Assembly: GCF_963678635.1 (NCBI RefSeq)
Contig: NC_087067.1
Location: 2,604,001 to 2,668,000, forward strand
DNA from: Symsagittifera roscoffensis
Taxonomy: Eukaryota; Xenacoelomorpha; Acoela; Convolutidae
Direction of reading: 5' to 3'
Length of the DNA stretch: 64,000 nt
Position 1 is the first letter of the stretch, and each line of letters opens with the position of its first letter. The position numbers were made by a program, and so were the translations under genes. The notes under the pieces were generated by a model, which was not told the DNA's origin, searched no databases, and saw nothing but the letters and a program-made list of their open reading frames with translations. Positions 33,156 to 45,118 of the stretch are shown here, one piece after another.

Positions 33156-33815
33156 AAAGGCAGTTTTTTCATAATTTTCGCTGGCTAGGTAATGTTGACC
33201 CACGTTCAAACAAAAAGCACGGGTAGTTTGGACCTCACACATCCGACATGTAGCCTAACTTTATCCGCAACTTCACCAAACCAGTTTTTTAAATGCGGCT
33301 TAAACTTCAAAATTCTCAAAAACATAATTAATAGCTTTACACAACTAGTATTTTCGCAAAACGAATTAAGGAGCACTTTTATGAAAAATTTTAAAAATAT
33401 TTTATAAAGACTTATTCCCAATTAAATTTTCTCAGCTCAATTAAGAACTATTTTAATTTTGTCAATATAAAGAGTGGATCAAAAGATAATCCAAGTCTAA
33501 AAAGCAAAGATAATTAAAAACGTCGATCGAATCACGTATGAAGGAATATTAATATGATATAGCTTTCAAGCCCAATTGAACACTTTTGAGAGTATCTTTG
33601 CGTGAAAAGAAGTAAACGCATAATTCAAAACACAAATCCCAAGCAAAATTTTCTGGTAGAAGTCAGTTCAATTTAAAATTCAAGTAAAGCAGGTTAATTG
33701 GTCAAGTTTTTGTGTTACTAAAATTTATCATTTCAATCTCAGTGAGAGAGAGGTTAAAATTTAAAAAAAGCATTGTTATCATAGTGGCAGTCGGAACTTT
33801 CAGTATTTTCTCCTG
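33156..33815. other. Receptor intron 2, no gene seen
   Basis: AT-rich DNA after the retrotransposon. No repeat family recognised. Confidence 0.5.
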
Positions 33816-33819
33816 ATAG

Positions 33820-34175
33820 AGGCACGTAGCCCAGTGATAAGGCGTTCTCATTGACATCGTCAGACCGAGTAATCGTCTCCCTGTTATGGCAATCATACAT
33901 TGTGAGAATGAGCTCTCACTGGGCCTCTAGCTTCAGGCCTATGACAGCCCGACCAATTTCGGCTGCAATAGTGGTACCACGTTAAGAGCTCTAGACGCAA
34001 AAATTGACCTTGAGTCGCAACAAAAAGAGATTCGCTTCACTGAATAACTCCTCCTCCAGACTTGAATATTTCCTCACATGCAAGTCTGGAATGTGAGGAA
34101 ATACTAGAAAAAAAACTGACTATAAATAGACAGGCTGGATAGCCTTTCATAGATCCTCTGCGAATCACAGAAAAA
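33820..34175 (+). mobile_element. tRNA-derived SINE, plus strand
   Basis: GGCACGTAGCCCAGTGATAA at 33821 fits the A box of a tRNA-like Pol III promoter. About 45 bases on, CCGAGTAATCGTCTCCC is a worn B box. The body includes GGCTGCAATAGTGGTACCAC, GACCTTGAGTCGCAAC and CTTTCATAGATCC. The body recurs inverted at 3168-3845. It ends 36 bases before receptor exon 3. Confidence 0.7.
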
Positions 34176-34211
34176 AAAACTATTATTACACGAGCACTTT
34201 GTTTGTTATAG

Positions 34212-34417
34212 CAATTACCGAGTGGCGAACTGTCTGGCCTACTTTTTGCGATACCTCTCAGCCCAGTATGCTACTGGACCTTGTGTGCTGGTGCTGGCTC
34301 TGGACAGATATCTGGCTGTGTGCTGGCCCCATCAAGTCAAGCAGATTCTCACCCGCAGAGTGAGAGTCGCCATCTGCACCACAATCACTCTAATCATTCT
34401 CTTCATCGCTATTGCAT
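34212..34417 (+). CDS. GPCR exon 3: TM3, inner loop 2, TM4
   Basis: Acceptor TTGTTATAG, donor GCAT|GTCAGT at 34418. It encodes the end of N141 to the first base of S210. C148 sits exactly 25 residues before R173 of D172-R-Y, the canonical disulfide cysteine at position 3.25. LAVCWP follows DRY, then a basic inner loop with TRRVRV and TM4 (193-213). There is no tryptophan at 4.50, which most rhodopsin-class receptors have. Phase matches both neighbours. Confidence 0.92.
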
Positions 34418-35045
34418 GTCAGTCTAGCAGCAAAAACTACAAATGCAAATTACAGAAAATATTTCGTGGGAGTTCTAAAAAAAATACGTAAAAAACATGT
34501 AGTTTTACATGTTTGGACATGTTTATTACATGCGGCACGCACTTTCTGCCGAGTTTCTAATCACTTGTGAAATTACGTAATTTTTTTCCGTATAATTACA
34601 TGTTCATTTTTAGAGTGCACTATGACCAGACTCTAGACTGAAGCGACCAAAATTGGGTATTTACAGACCATATGCTGACTCAGTTTTTGAAAACTGAATT
34701 TCATTATGGAGAGAGGGGGGGGGTTAGGTGTGAACATTTGACAGTTAAGAGCGCGTTGATTGGTTGACAGTTTCAAACATGCTCAAAGTTATTCAGCCAA
34801 AAAACGTTCTTTAAAATGTCGGATTTTTCCAGCAAACTGATTTGACTTATTGTTTCAAAAACTAATGTAACGTCACAATGATACAATGAAGTTTGAAACC
34901 CGACTCAAAAGTGTCGCGAAACTGTCTGTCGAAAGCCGCAAACTGTTCTTGAGAACGTGTGGCCGTTATCGGTTTAGGAATGCTTCTATAGTATTTTACT
35001 ATTAAGTGTACTTTTTGCATTCGATATTCTGCTTTAAAAACTTAA
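34418..35045. other. Receptor intron 3, first part
   Basis: AT-rich DNA, a short G run at 34718-34727, no gene seen. Confidence 0.5.
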
Positions 35046-35049
35046 GACC

Positions 35050-35276
35050 ATTTATCCACGAGAGAATGTACAAATAATCGAGCTGTCCAGCTCTTCACGA
35101 AAAGTAATTGTTTTTCCCCTAAACGTAAAATAACACGGGTTTTTTGTAATTTTGTTGGGCTGGATAATGGAACCTCAATCTCAAACAACGCATGCGGAAC
35201 ACGATGGGACTCAAACGTCGGACCTTTCGATTGATAGACGGAGAACTTAGCCGTACTTCACCACTGCTCTCAGTCG
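35050..35276 (-). mobile_element. tRNA-derived SINE, minus strand
   Basis: On the minus strand the head reads AGCAGTGGTGAAGTACGGCT (A-box region), then CAATCGAAAGGTCC, then GACGTTTGAGTCCC, a good B box. The spacing is tRNA-like. The body (AGCTGTCCAGCTCTTCACG on the plus strand) matches 7544-7760. Confidence 0.75.
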
Positions 35277-35279
35277 TTA

Positions 35280-35734
35280 AATCAATATGAAATTGTTACC
35301 GTTTGAGTCAATTCTGCGTGGTTGAAAATTTTTCATCATTCGAACCCCTACCGTTGAATTAACACATGCTTGAAGAGAGCGTTTAAAAAAGATAATGGCA
35401 AAATTTTATATGGGAGTGGTTAGCATTACTGATGTGATTAGCATTACAGAACCCAGCTGGTACATACTATCCCTGTATAATTTAGTCAGTTTTTCCGCTT
35501 TAGCTGCCGGCCCTCTCCGTGGGTTCTCTTGGCGAGATCTTTTACTACTTCCGATCAATTAGATTGATCATTACGCCACCCATCTTGGTGACCCCTTTTA
35601 GCTGCCTCGTAGAACGTCGCGTGGTTTCCCCCGGTCTCTGTTTGCTCGAACCGTTCGTTCCCGATGTCCCCACTCACTCGTTTCCCGAGGATTCGGTCGT
35701 GTCGTCCTTCCTACTTTCTTCGCCCTCCGTTATC
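35280..35734. other. Receptor intron 3, no gene seen
   Basis: Between the SINE and the decayed Gypsy element. GC content rises toward 35600, where the integrase tail of the minus-strand element may begin; I cannot fix the boundary. Confidence 0.4.
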
Positions 35735-36920
35735 TCATTCGTCAACTTCGCTCCGCTCGTTATTTGCGCTCGTTGATTCTTGTCGTCGTCTTCGCTGTAC
35801 TCGTCGCTGCTTGTATCGATTTTCTGTCTCTCGCGCTCCTAGGTCCCGGTTGACATTCGTTCCTTCTGCGTTTGGCGTTTCGGCTATTCTGCTTCCGTCT
35901 GTATGCCGTGACGGTATGCCGTGACGGTTGCCGATCTCCGTCGGTATGCGGTGGCGGTTTTTTCGTGAGATTTCGGAGTACGGTGTTTGTCTCTTTTCCA
36001 TGATGTGCCTCAAACTGTTTTCTTTTAGTTTGGAATGCGGTACAAAAGGCAATGCGCATAACGCCCTTGCTATCATTTTCTTGAGTTTTTGATTGCCGTG
36101 TTCCCGTAGGTACGTGAGGACAAAATTTTCATTGAACCGATGGTTCTTTCGACCATACCCGTAGCGCAGTGATCTTTCACCGGAGTTTTTATAAGTTCAA
36201 TTCCTTCGTAGTTGCAGAAGTTTAATGTTTCGTTTGAAAAGAATCCGGACGCTTGCTCCATATCTACTTTTTTTTGGGTGCCCATGTGTTTCTATTTATT
36301 TCCTTAGGAACTTTAGTACCTTTTTCGAAAATTGACTTTAACAAACATAAGCCGAAGGCCAATGTAAAAATGCGTCCACCGCTACTAAGTCATTTTTTGT
36401 CGCCCTTTTATGTAATTAACTGGGCCCCAAATTACCAGTTCAACTAAATCGTTCGGTTGCTTCGGGTTGTATGTTGTACCCATGTCTCCCTTTGGTATAT
36501 CAGGTTTCAGATTTTTACCTTAAAGGCAGTGTTTGTAGAGTTTTGCGGTAGCTGAGAGGTTTCAGTGCATCAGTGGGATCAACACATCTTTCCTAACTGC
36601 AAACAATTTGTCCCGCCCGTGGTGATTGTGAGGCAATCTGTTCAGAATTGACGTAGCCAAATCCTTCGGGATCGCCAACAGGTCGTCTATTCAGAAGCAA
36701 TTTTCTCGTACTGAGAAGTCGTTGCAATGCCGCGCGTAGCACTACCAAGCCGAGTGATAACTTGTGCCCTTGTGTTTAAGTCCCTGATCGCTTCTCTGGT
36801 GGTCTTCAACATCGGGTACTTTTCGAGATTGGTCTCCACAAACCTAAAGTCCAAGATTTCAGGGAATTCGAGCTTCTTCTTGATTTTGCAATCCGTTGAG
36901 ACAATGTATTAGACCCATTT
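35735..36920 (-). pseudogene. Integrase and tail of the decayed Gypsy
   Basis: At 36285-36073 the text FFSNETLNFCNYEGIELIKT followed by VKDHCATGMVERT aligns with the third catalytic region of the intact integrase, with Glu kept. Downstream, FEAHHGKETNTVLRNLTKKP and an Arg/Lys-rich tail follow in two overlapping frames. A small direct repeat (GGTATGCCGTGACG twice) lies at 35900-35926. Confidence 0.8.
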
Positions 36921-37733
36921 TTCTTTATTACAAGGAATAGAAGAGACCTGGGAGCTGGTGGAGGAACGAGATGATAGTTATCAACTTTTTCGAAGTGTTT
37001 GTTTTGGGCTTTACTTTTTCAGGGGGTGTTATTTCGATATCGGAGCCTGAGCTGAGGCTAAGAGGTTGACTCGTGATTTAAGACAACATCTAACTTAAAA
37101 TATCGTGATTGGTTTGATGCCATGACAATTGTTGAGGTTTTTGGGATCGGGTTTTTCTGGCGAGTTGCGAGTAGACTTTTGACAACTGAGGATTTTGATT
37201 GATGTTTAATTGAGCAAATGTATGTAGCTGACTGAGAACAACGCCTGACTTGCGTTGAGCTACATTTGCATAAATCCTTCAGTATGCAAATATCTCGCTT
37301 CTAAATGGCTGTCCGTCGGTTGCAAGCAACCACGCCCTCTTTTGAGTGATTATATTTTGGTTTTGAATTTGCATATTCAAATTTTCTTTGATTGCTATGG
37401 AATATGAGCCTCTCGCATGATCGAACGCATGTTGGGACGCCTTCAACCGCCGGTGTTTTTTGCATTTTTTTTCACCGTTTGACCCCTAGGATTTAACTGG
37501 TCCCGAGGATATAAAGCCTCATTAACCATCCGTATTTTAGCTATTGTAAAACTTCCATCAGAATGACTTGTTTCCGGAGCGGCCGCTGAGGGAAAACGTA
37601 AAAGTAATCGACCATGCTCATTTTCGATAGTTGGCGATTATCTACTACAAAATTGTAAGGTAATAAGCGATCTTACCATCGGGTTAGTCTACTGAAAAAA
37701 GTTCATTTTCTTTTGGGGACGAACTTAACAAGT

Positions 37734-38960
37734 TTAATAACGTTTTATGATCCGATCAGACTGGAAAGTATCGCCCGGAAAAATAATTGCAAATTGTTCG
37801 GTTACCCATGCTATAGCCAGTAGTTCGAGTTTTTTCGTAAAGAACTTGTTTTCTGCCAAAATGAGGTATGTTGAAGCAAATGATATTAGGTGCCACCTAT
37901 TCGAAGCGCACTGCTCTGACACGGCCACCAAGCCCTAGCGTTAGGGGCGTCGCAGACTATGCGAGTTTCCCGGTATATAACAAAATTTTCAAGCTGGACC
38001 ATAATCTTAACCAACCTTTTTAGTTGTTGTAACGCGTTTTCGCACGCCGGAGTCGAGATGAAATCATTATTTAAGCTCAATAACCGCCGAAGTGAAGAAA
38101 TAACTTCTGCTAGATTCCGTAAAAACTTATGTAGGATCCCGTTAGTGACTTCAACTGTTTTCTAGACTTTGTGGGAGTTAAATTTTTGGCTGCTTGGGTT
38201 CGTCGAACCAACGGTGTAATACTGTCTTTCCCGATTTTGAAAACTTGCTATTTACATTCGCTTTTCGAAAGTTCACATTTCAGTAGTTTTAATGTGGCAC
38301 TAGGTACATGCAGCTTTTAAAGAGTATTGTCGAATAATGCATTGTGTTCGATTTTGGTTCCCTTCGACAAGACGAATATGTCGTCTATAAGAGCGTTCGC
38401 TTGAGAGAGTTCTTTGAGAAGGTATCTATAACTTTCTGAAATACCGACGGCCTTGAAGTAAGCCCATAGAACACGTTCTTGAAGCGATATGTTCCCATCG
38501 ATTTGCCCCCCGCTAATGAAAAATGGCACTGTTCACTGGTTTTTTATCTAGTGCAACTTATCCGTATGCATATGTTGAGTCCAATGTAGTAAAAAAGACA
38601 TCTCCTGCTTTTCGTTTTGCAATGATTTGACTTATTCCGTCCAGTAATTCATCAATATTTGGCATTTGGTACTTTTTTCTTTGTACTTATTTTTTCAATT
38701 CCCTTGATTCTAGTCCTAGTTTTAGGCTTCCGTCCTTCTTTGCTTTGATTACGATTGAAGACAAGAAATGCTTGTCCGAACATTCTTGCAACTTGTTAAT
38801 GTGTCCTTCCTTAATTAGGCGCGCTATTTTTTTGTTCACCTTATAATGGAGACTCATTGGCACTCTGAGGTCTTTTTGCTCTATTGGGTTTAACGCGTCG
38901 AAAAATTTGGCCTTTACCTTTGCGTTCCCTATTATTTAACTATTTTTGAAAAAAAACTCG
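37734..38960 (-). pseudogene. RT and RNase H of the decayed Gypsy
   Basis: RT pieces include the region with ALIDDIFVLSKGT (38529-38317), equivalent to the FIDD box. RNase H pieces include RIVCDAPNARAWW (38080-37886) and HLISFASTYL plus KKLELLAIAW (37931-37734). Frames change at least four times. Confidence 0.75.
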
Positions 38961-39158
38961 GATATTACTTACAGAAAAATTTTTGTGATTCGTCTAGCCC
39001 CTCTGCACTGTCGCTGTTAACCTCTCCAGTTATTCCCATGACTCCTCCTCTTTGTCCTAGGGTGCCCATCAAGTCGCGCCCAAGGATCAATTGGTGGTTT
39101 ACTGCGATAATGGACACATTTGCCTGTGTCACCCATCCATTGAATGCGAACTTCACCG

Positions 39159-40237
39159 CTATTTTCCCCCAGTATATGTATTCGATTGTTGTTGTAATCC
39201 AAAAAATTCTTGTCGAATCGGTTGAAGATGTAAGTTTGCTTTTCCTAGTGTTGCTTTCAGATCAGTCATGCACAAGATTGTAACCGGGGACCCGCTATCG
39301 ACCCAGTGCCGCATTTTCTTTTCCGACACCTCTGCTTGGATTCTAGCACTCAGGTTTTTCAACTCGACTGAATTCTTCATTTGATCGACATTACCATGTA
39401 ATCGTCGGACCTTGAGAAGATGGATATCTCCTCAGCACCTTCTTGCTGCTGATTGACCCATCCCACTAGCTCCTCTTGCATGTAGCTGCTGTCCACACTG
39501 TGTGTGCTTTGATGGTGCTCGTTATCGTCATGGACTAGACCTACTTGTCCTCTTCCCTGCCATTGGTTAGTACTCCGACGCACACCGCTACATGTTCGCT
39601 CAAAATGCTCTATTTTCGGCACGCGTTACAAGTTATGCCCTTCGCAGCGCAGTTTGCAAAATGCTCTAACGTAAAGTTTGAGGCATCACAGTTAAAGCAG
39701 CGACGGTATCCGGTAACGTTCGCCTCCGGTGCGTATCCTCGTCCCCCGCGCCCTCGGTTTCTGAAGTATCCCACTCCTCTTCTTATTTTACTGACCGGTT
39801 CCTGCTTGATGATCATGCGTGGCGGTGGCGATGCTGGTTTCCCCGAGTATGATTTGCAAGGGCGATCTCCTCGTTCGTACCATAATGTGATCCGATAAAC
39901 TTCTTCTGGCGTCTTCTAGATATTGACAGAACTTGTTGACAATCGGATTCTCCTATGTTTATGATGAAAAAGTCTCTAATATTTTCAGCTGCGTACAAAT
40001 TAGATTCCAACTCTTTCTCCGACTCCTATTGCTTTTTCCGGATCAAGTCTTTAGTTAGCGCCGCTATCGCCGTTGCGTCCAAAGTAGCATCGAAATAAAA
40101 ATCATCCGGATCAATATCATACTTAGCAATCATTCCCCAGTGGAATTTGATTATCCACTCTTCCCAATATGTGGGCGGTTCCGGCTTGCGCGCGTCCCAA
40201 AATGATATTATGTTCAGTGGGTTCTTCTACCCCACTT
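39159..40237 (-). pseudogene. Gag, zinc knuckles and protease of the decayed Gypsy
   Basis: Gag pieces at 40237-39813, then a zinc knuckle (CFNCDASNFTLEHFANC) with the same unusual C-x2-C-x8-H spacing as the intact copy, then a second knuckle split by a frame change (CNAC, then IEHFERTC), then the protease with DSGSPVTIL at about 39290. The order is the same as in the intact element. Confidence 0.8.
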
Positions 40238-40594
40238 TTTTTTTAGCTGACGAGTAAATATCTTTCAATTCAAAAGCAACTGTTTTTTTCAAAATACCTA
40301 ATAAACTGCACTCTTTTGTTTCAGAGTGCGCCAGACAATATAGCGATCACAAGGTCACCAGCAGCAGGTCCCCAGACGGAACCAATGACTTTACATAACT
40401 CAAACTTGTCCCTATATCATTTCATCAAAATAGAGTTATCTTTTAACTTGTGGTTTTTTAGCCTCAAAAATCTAACAGACGGGTCTCTGTATTTTAGCCC
40501 CCTAGCTTATTAACGCTAATTGTGTCAAAATTGCAATTTTAAGCAATTGGAAGACATTGGTAAATCTTTGTAGTATACATTTGAGTTTTTTTAG

Positions 40595-40779
40595 CGTCGG
40601 CGATAGTGAGTAAGAATTTGTTGGATGGGGGGAGTACATGTACTACGATGATATGGGGAGACTTGTTGACGAGGAACAACATGGACGGACTTCTGTTCTA
40701 CCTCCTTCCAGCTTCCATCTCCTGTGTACTCTATTGCATTACGGGATACAGGCTCACACAAATGCGCGGATCTCAAAGG
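40595..40779 (+). CDS. GPCR exon 4: second extracellular loop and TM5
   Basis: Acceptor GTTTTTTTAG; ends in a full codon AGG before GTCAGC at 40780. It encodes the rest of S210 to R271: end of TM4, a second extracellular loop with C225 (partner of C148 by family rule) and a following IWG, then TM5 with P248 at 5.50 and Y256 exactly eight residues on at 5.58. TM5 exits as GYRLTQMRGSQR, so the third inner loop is short (about 15 residues). Phase fits both neighbours. Confidence 0.92.
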
Positions 40780-40958
40780 GTCAGCTCACCATTGCTTCTT
40801 TTTCAACATCCAACCCCTCTTCCCTCCCCTCCCCCCAACACCCACATTTGAACTCTAATTTTTAAAGACATTTAAAAAAAAAGTTGTCATGATGCAATGA
40901 AGTTCTGCATGGGAGCAAATTAACTATCTAATTGTAATAATAATGCAGATAATCATAA

Positions 40959-41148
40959 CATTACTTTCAGGTGAGGTCAATTTACAATCAAATGTGAAAT
41001 TAATGGCAGCGTTAAGAATAATATCACTTGGGAGAGCGCCATAAGACTAATCAAAGTCTTATGGCGTTCTCCCAAGTGATGTTATTCTGAACACAGTCGT
41101 TATTTTCACATTTGATTCTAACTTGACCTCACCTAAATGTAACGGATA
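40959..41148. repeat. Palindrome (foldback) 3
   Basis: Two arms of about 90 bases (40959-41049 and 41058-41148) pair around a short centre. Landmarks are GGTGAGGTCAA at the outside and GGCGCTCTCCC-type sequence near the centre. Its loop is unlike palindromes 1 and 2. A single arm recurs at 44238-44332. Confidence 0.85.
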
Positions 41149-41200
41149 GTAGTCCTTACATTTTTTTGCAAAATCGTTTGCAAAACTTGCAACATTCGTG

Positions 41201-41402
41201 GGCTCTTTTTCCTTTTCCCCCACCTCACACGACCATCATTTTTATAGTGTAACGAGTAATTTTACAAAGTTAATTTTGAACACCAAATATGTTTGTCCTA
41301 ATTAGTCCGCATGCCAATTTTCATAACGATCGGACAATGTGAACAGTAACTTTACTAGTAAAAAAAAAAAAATGCAGGGGGGGCGGAAAGGAAAAATAGC
41401 CC
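41201..41402. mobile_element. MITE (GGCTCTTTTTCC ends), tandem unit 1
   Basis: Inverted ends GGCTCTTTTTCC and GGAAAAATAGCC with C-rich/G-rich inner tracts. Flanks are the same as for the copy at 44385, so the two arose by segmental duplication, not separate insertion. Confidence 0.75.
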
Positions 41403-41803
41403 TACTCGTAACCTAAACCTACTCAAATTAACCCTCCCCCCTCACTTTGTCCTCCATCCGCATTTGCTCAAACCCCCTCCTCCTCAATCTCCCCCTCCCC
41501 CACTCCCCAACGTTTATCCCTACGCCCACCCCCATGTTTACTAAAGTAGTTTACCCCGGAACCGAACCCCCCAATTTACAGTTTACCCACGGGGAAGGGG
41601 AGTTACTCAGTGTGAACAACAAATATTTAACCCCATTCTCCGTTTTAACCCCCTCACTCAAGTTTTTTGTTCCACCCCCCCCCATTTTCTTAACCCCGCT
41701 CAAGTTCAGTACACGACGGTGGATTAAACTAAAATGGGGTGGGAGTTAAACTGAGAAGGAGTGAACTGGGTGGGGGAGGGGCGGGGGTAAATTGACGAGC
41801 GGT

Positions 41804-41808
<5 letters not shown>

Positions 41809-41850
<42 letters not shown>
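41809..41850. repeat. (GT)n microsatellite
   Basis: About 21 GT units, followed by a run of ten G. Confidence 0.95.
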
Positions 41851-41853
<3 letters not shown>

Positions 41854-42634
41854 GGGGGGGTAATTTGGAGAGGGGAGGGGTTGTTATAAGAGGCGATGGA
41901 GTTTACGTAGTATAAAAAAGTAGAGAAAATTTAATTAAAATCCTAAGTGAAAAGTAAACAAGTATGAAACGTAATACGTAGCAACTGCACAAAACAAGAA
42001 ATGAGGTAATTTTTTCTCAGAAAATAAATTATAATCGATTATCATCTATTAAAATGGATTATAATGATTCAAAAATATTATGATTATAATCCACTTTTAA
42101 TGAATAATAATCGTTTGTACTCGGTTATCATGGATTATGTTGATTAAAAAAATACTAGGTTTATAATCCATTTTTGATGGATTATAATCGATTATCTTTG
42201 TAATTTTATTAGTTTTGGCTAAAAAATGACAATTTAAGCGATTATTGTTCATGAAAATCCAGTGCAAGGTGGCTTAAAATTGATGATTCAAATTTAAAAA
42301 AAAATTGCGAAAAACATTAAAGGAAACAACTCCACGCAAATTTGCTTTAATGGTTGAAACTGTTTTTTTCTTTGCTTGCAAAGTTAGGTACCTTTTTCTA
42401 TGAAAATGAGAAACAAATATTGCAAGCTGTTTAGAGGGGTACGATTTTTTAACAGTAGTTGATTGTTTTGGTTCAAATTTAGTGTATTTTGCATAATTGT
42501 CGCTAAACAATTTTGAACGAATTTTTTGCAGTTCCTTTTTATCAAAACTTTTGATTAGCATTCACAGAAGACGAGCCCGATAATCCTCGTAACCAACAGT
42601 CTCTTCTATAATTGATGTTAATTTTTTGTTTGCA

Positions 42635-43084
42635 CAGGGGCAGATCTAGATTTTTCTCGAGGGAGGTGGGATTTGGATTTTCAAAACCATTTCGAAAATT
42701 TTAAAAATTTCGAAATTTTCGACTTTTTTTAAGGTCAATCAAATTAATTTTTTGACCTCTCCCAGAGCTCTAAAAAAAATCCGTTTTGGCCAAAATTTCT
42801 GCCCCGCAGGCAAAAGTTTGAAAACAGGCCAGAAAAAAAACGTTTTTGGAAATTTTGGACTAAAAGTTTCCAAAGCTTTAGCGTTTTTTTGGCGAGCGCT
42901 CCACTTTCAAAATACCATATTATGGTAACGAAGGTGCCTTACGAAAAGTTTTAGGGTCCGTCAGCCAAAAATTGAAATCTCAAAATAGTACAAAATAGTT
43001 GGATCCCTTTGGATCGGCAGGTGGTCGAATCTCTGAGAGGTAGTGGGCGTCCGCCCCCCGCCCCCTTCCCCTGAAAACGCCCTA
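42635..43084. mobile_element. hAT-like MITE, tandem unit 1
   Basis: Starts CAGGGGCAGATCTAG and has the family landmarks: a GGTCAA pair, a GAGCGCTCC block, GGTGGTCGAATCTCTGA and a CCGCCCCCCGCCCCC end. Flanks GTTTGCA and GTTAGCA suggest a worn target duplication. Confidence 0.75.
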
Positions 43085-44384
43085 GTTAGCATACTCATGG
43101 ATCAATGGAGCTCATCTCGACGTTGGCCACAATATAGCAAAAAGCAAAAATGAGATTGCGAATTTTTCGTTATGCTCAAACCTAAACTGTAGTTTGTTGT
43201 ATTTAAGGTTTAAGTAGCTGGATCTTTGGTTGAATTTGCCAATTTTTAATCTATTAAAGTTTTTGATGGAAATGTATAAATTTTGGAACTTGAAAAAATT
43301 ATTTAAAAAAGCTTTGGTAAAATTTTTTTAAATTTGTTTTTGAAAATGGGAGGGCGAGAGATTTTGTGATTAAATTTTTTGTAGTTTTTGCTCCTTTGTT
43401 TTACGCACAAGTTCATTATACGCAAAAACCCTCGGAACGGTACGAGTGATATATCATAAAAAAAAACCTTTTCAGTCGTGTTTCGAGCGTCGAAATTCGA
43501 GCAATTAAAGCAATCAAGTATCGTTTGATTCATGAAAACTGGTCATTAGGGCTAAGAAAAATTGATTTTAGCAAAACAAAACTAATTTTAAATACTCCAT
43601 TTACCGCTTCCTAAAAATAAAATCAAATTAGTTGAAAACATTTGTACCTTGTTCATTTTTTCACTGTTTTGTTTGTGAATCACTAAAATCTACGCCTTTG
43701 CATACTATAAAAATTTATCCAACAACCCTTTGAAATCTATACTATTTTGCAATAAAAAACTTTATGTTTAATATTATATGATTTGGTCGGAAAACTCATT
43801 GCAACTTGCGCAACAACAAGCTATCCTTGTTAGAAGTTTGGTCTGATATAATTTTCAATCAAGTTTTAACGGACATTTCAATTTCAATCAAGTTTTAACC
43901 GATTTATAAAAACTGATAATTATTTGATGTGCCCTATTTATATATCCCACCGTCTCGGCTACAGATTTGTTGTCGATCGAAACTACTTGGCCTGGCCTTG
44001 AAAAAAAAAAGTTTGAAAATGGGTCTTTATAGCACGTAAAAAAATTCGTTAGAGAACCATCAGTACTTGAGGATCCTAGACAACTAGAATTTCAAAATAA
44101 GGTTTTGTGGCGAAAGTCATTCTGATTATTTGATAGAACTAATAACTTCAGGATACAAATTTATTGATATATTTGTATCCTTCTAACGTCCTGGTTAGTT
44201 TAGTGATGTCGGCAGGTTTTTAAGGGTTGGCCAATGTTATAGTCTTATGGCGCTCTCCCAAGTGGTGTTATTCTTAACACTGTCCTTAATTCCCATTTGA
44301 TTGTAACTTGACCTCACCTAAAAGTAACGGATTATAGTCCTTACGTTTTTAGCAAAACCGTTTGCAAAGATTGCAACATTTATG

Positions 44385-44578
44385 GGCTCTGTATCCTTTT
44401 CCCCCACTTCACACGACCATCATTTTCATGGTGTAACGAGTGAGTTTACAAGGTTAATTATGACCGCAAAATATATTTGTCCTAAGTAGTCCGCATGCCA
44501 ATTTTTGTAACGATCGGACAATGTAAACAGTAACTTTACTAGTACAAAAATTGCAGGTGGGGGCAAGGAAAAAGAGCC
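44385..44578. mobile_element. MITE (GGCTC ends), tandem unit 2
   Basis: Counterpart of 41201-41402 with matching flanks. It is preceded by the single foldback arm 44238-44332. Confidence 0.75.
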
Positions 44579-44905
44579 CTACTTGCAATCTAAACCTACT
44601 CAAACTAACCCTCCACACTCACTTTGTCCTCCATCCGCATTTGCCCGAACCCCCCTCCCCCTCCCCCACTCCCCAACGTTTAACCCTACGCCCACCCCCA
44701 TGTTTACTAAAGTAGTTTAGCCCGAAACCCAACCCCCCAAATACAGTCCCCCCCCACGGAACAACACCTAGCTATCCCCATTCGAACAAATTTTTTGCAT
44801 TGCCTTTTTAACAAAATTTTTGATTAGAATTCACAGAAGAGAAGCCCACTGATTCTCGTAATTAACAGTCACTTCTATAATTGATGTTTATTTTTTGCTT
44901 ACATT

Positions 44906-45118
44906 AGGGGCGGATCTAGAGTTTTCTTGAGGGGTGTGGGACTTGGATTTTCAAAACAGTTTCGAAAATTTAGTCGACTTTTTTTAAGGTCAATCAAATT
45001 GATTTTCTGAGCTCTCTCAAAATAGTACAAAGGGGGGACCCTTTGGGTCGGCAGGTGGTCGAGTCCCTGAAAGGTAGGGGGCGTCCGCCCCCCGCACCCT
45101 TCCCCTAAATCCGTCCTG
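44906..45118. mobile_element. hAT-like MITE, tandem unit 2, internally deleted
   Basis: Begins AGGGGCGGATCTAGAG and ends CCTAAATCCGTCCTG, with the centre missing compared with unit 1. The first and last parts are intact. Confidence 0.75.

Larger units (their letters stand above)
35735..40237 (-). mobile_element. Decayed Ty3/Gypsy, same family as 26971-33151
   Basis: Read on the minus strand it runs gag (from about 40237), zinc knuckles, protease, RT, RNase H, integrase and the integrase tail, colinear with the intact copy. The gag start (KNPLNIISFWDARK, then FHWGMIAK) and the tail block FEAHHGKETNTVLRNLTKKP align directly with the intact element. Stops and frameshifts are everywhere. I find no LTRs: the 5' end stops almost exactly where gag begins. 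It is antisense to the receptor, in intron 3. Confidence 0.85.

Noticed and set aside
35519-35924. Plus-strand ORFs rich in Ser, Arg and Pro
   Set aside because: They are antisense to the integrase tail of the minus-strand Gypsy remnant.
41447-41749. Plus-strand 100-codon proline-rich ORF
   Set aside because: It is the translation of a C-rich tract that recurs non-coding at 44640-44760.
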